64,000 bases of DNA. Origin: Taeniopygia guttata. Its lineage: Eukaryota; Chordata; Aves; Passeriformes; Estrildidae. Below are positions 63,277-64,000 of this stretch, one piece after another. The notes beneath the pieces were generated by a model. It was not told the origin of the DNA and made no database searches. It saw only the letters and a list, made by a program, of their open reading frames with translations. The stretch's first letter is position 1. Each line of letters starts with the position of its first letter. The stretch spans positions 86,036,501 to 86,100,500 of the forward strand of contig NC_133024.1 in the NCBI RefSeq assembly GCF_048771995.1, given 5' to 3'. Both the position numbers and the translations under genes were made by a program.

Positions 63277-64000
63277 CTGCAAAATCCAAATAAGCAACTG
63301 GTTATATCCTTGCACATAGACGGTTTTCAAGTGGAAGATTCCCTCAAGGGCTCTAGGAGAGAGGACAGCCAGCCCCATTGCTCCCACTTTCTGTTATCAT
63401 CATGAGACAGCATTTCTTCTAAATTAGATCTACCTCCTCTAAATTAGATCTACCATGCTTCTATGAAAAGAGATCTCTCTTCTATTTTTTTCTCTCTAGT
63501 CCTGACCATGACACTATAGAGAACTTCTTCTCTTACATTAAGCTTAAAGGAACTACCAAATTAAAAATGTTTTAAGTGCATGAATGTCTTTTTTTGCTGC
63601 CATTGATGCCAGGAAATGTTTACTCTAAACCAGTGCTGGTACTTTTCCTTAAACCCAAAAGGATATAGGGCCTAATTTAGACTTGATTCAGCCTGCTTTT
63701 TACTCTAATAGTGCCTCCTCTTTTGGTTTTGACTTGCAATATGATTGCATCAGTTTGCAAAAACAAGAAAGCATTTAAGTTAGAATTGTGTTTGAAGTCA
63801 AACTGGACATCAGCTCAGCTTCCTGGGCAGGAACATCAGATGCTTGATGGAGGGGGAGGGGAGGGGGTGTGTGTCTCAACTACCAAGCCAGCCAAAGTAA
63901 AACCTCCTCTCATGGCAGAGAAAGGACACTAAGGAGCCAAGTTTTCAAATATATTTTCTCGCATAAGCTCATTGTGTACACACAGTGGTTATAATGCATG
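63277..64000 (-). other. CREG2: CREG2 intron leading to the first exon (outside the window)
   Basis: No coding signal was seen. It has a short direct repeat with a 20-bp period at about 63419-63454 and a G-rich segment (63849-63869) followed by GTGTGTGT. Confidence 0.55.

Overview
This is a 64 kb piece of a vertebrate nuclear genome, almost certainly a bird. It is AT-rich with two short CpG islands, the genes are split by GT-AG introns, the interspersed repeats are 3' ends of CR1 LINEs, and one old LTR fragment resembles a common avian family. Three conserved genes lie in the order CNOT11 (+), RNF149 (-), CREG2 (-), which is the order and orientation I recall from human 2q11.2. The species cannot be fixed from the sequence.

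Layout: 1-6238 is intergenic, with no gene seen. A CR1 copy then abuts the CpG-island promoter of CNOT11. CNOT11 has seven coding exons (7187-18885, 474 codons) and a poly(A) signal at 19018. A gap of about 2 kb between two convergent genes (19024-21163) holds an old LTR-type fragment. RNF149 is on the minus strand, with start codon at 43193, stop at 25854 and seven coding exons (406 codons). Its long 3' region contains a C/D-box snoRNA that I identify as SNORD89 (23453-23563). The RNF149 CpG island is followed upstream by a CR1 copy (43466-44025) and then a second CpG-rich patch. From 44270 to 49747 is intergenic sequence with simple repeats. The last three coding exons of CREG2 (minus strand) lie at 63276-49900. 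Its first exon, with start codon and signal peptide, is beyond the right edge.

The three genes do not form one pathway. CNOT11 is a subunit of the CCR4-NOT deadenylase, RNF149 is a membrane-anchored PA-TM-RING ubiquitin ligase, and CREG2 is a secreted CREG-family glycoprotein. All exon joins were checked by hand for splice sites and codon phase, and every join is in frame. I saw no clearly novel biological system. The best second-look items are the snoRNA placed beyond the RNF149 stop codon, CR1 copies abutting both CpG-island promoters, a minisatellite in the CNOT11 promoter, an intronless antisense unit candidate in RNF149 intron 2, and a pure 17-unit ATTCT repeat.
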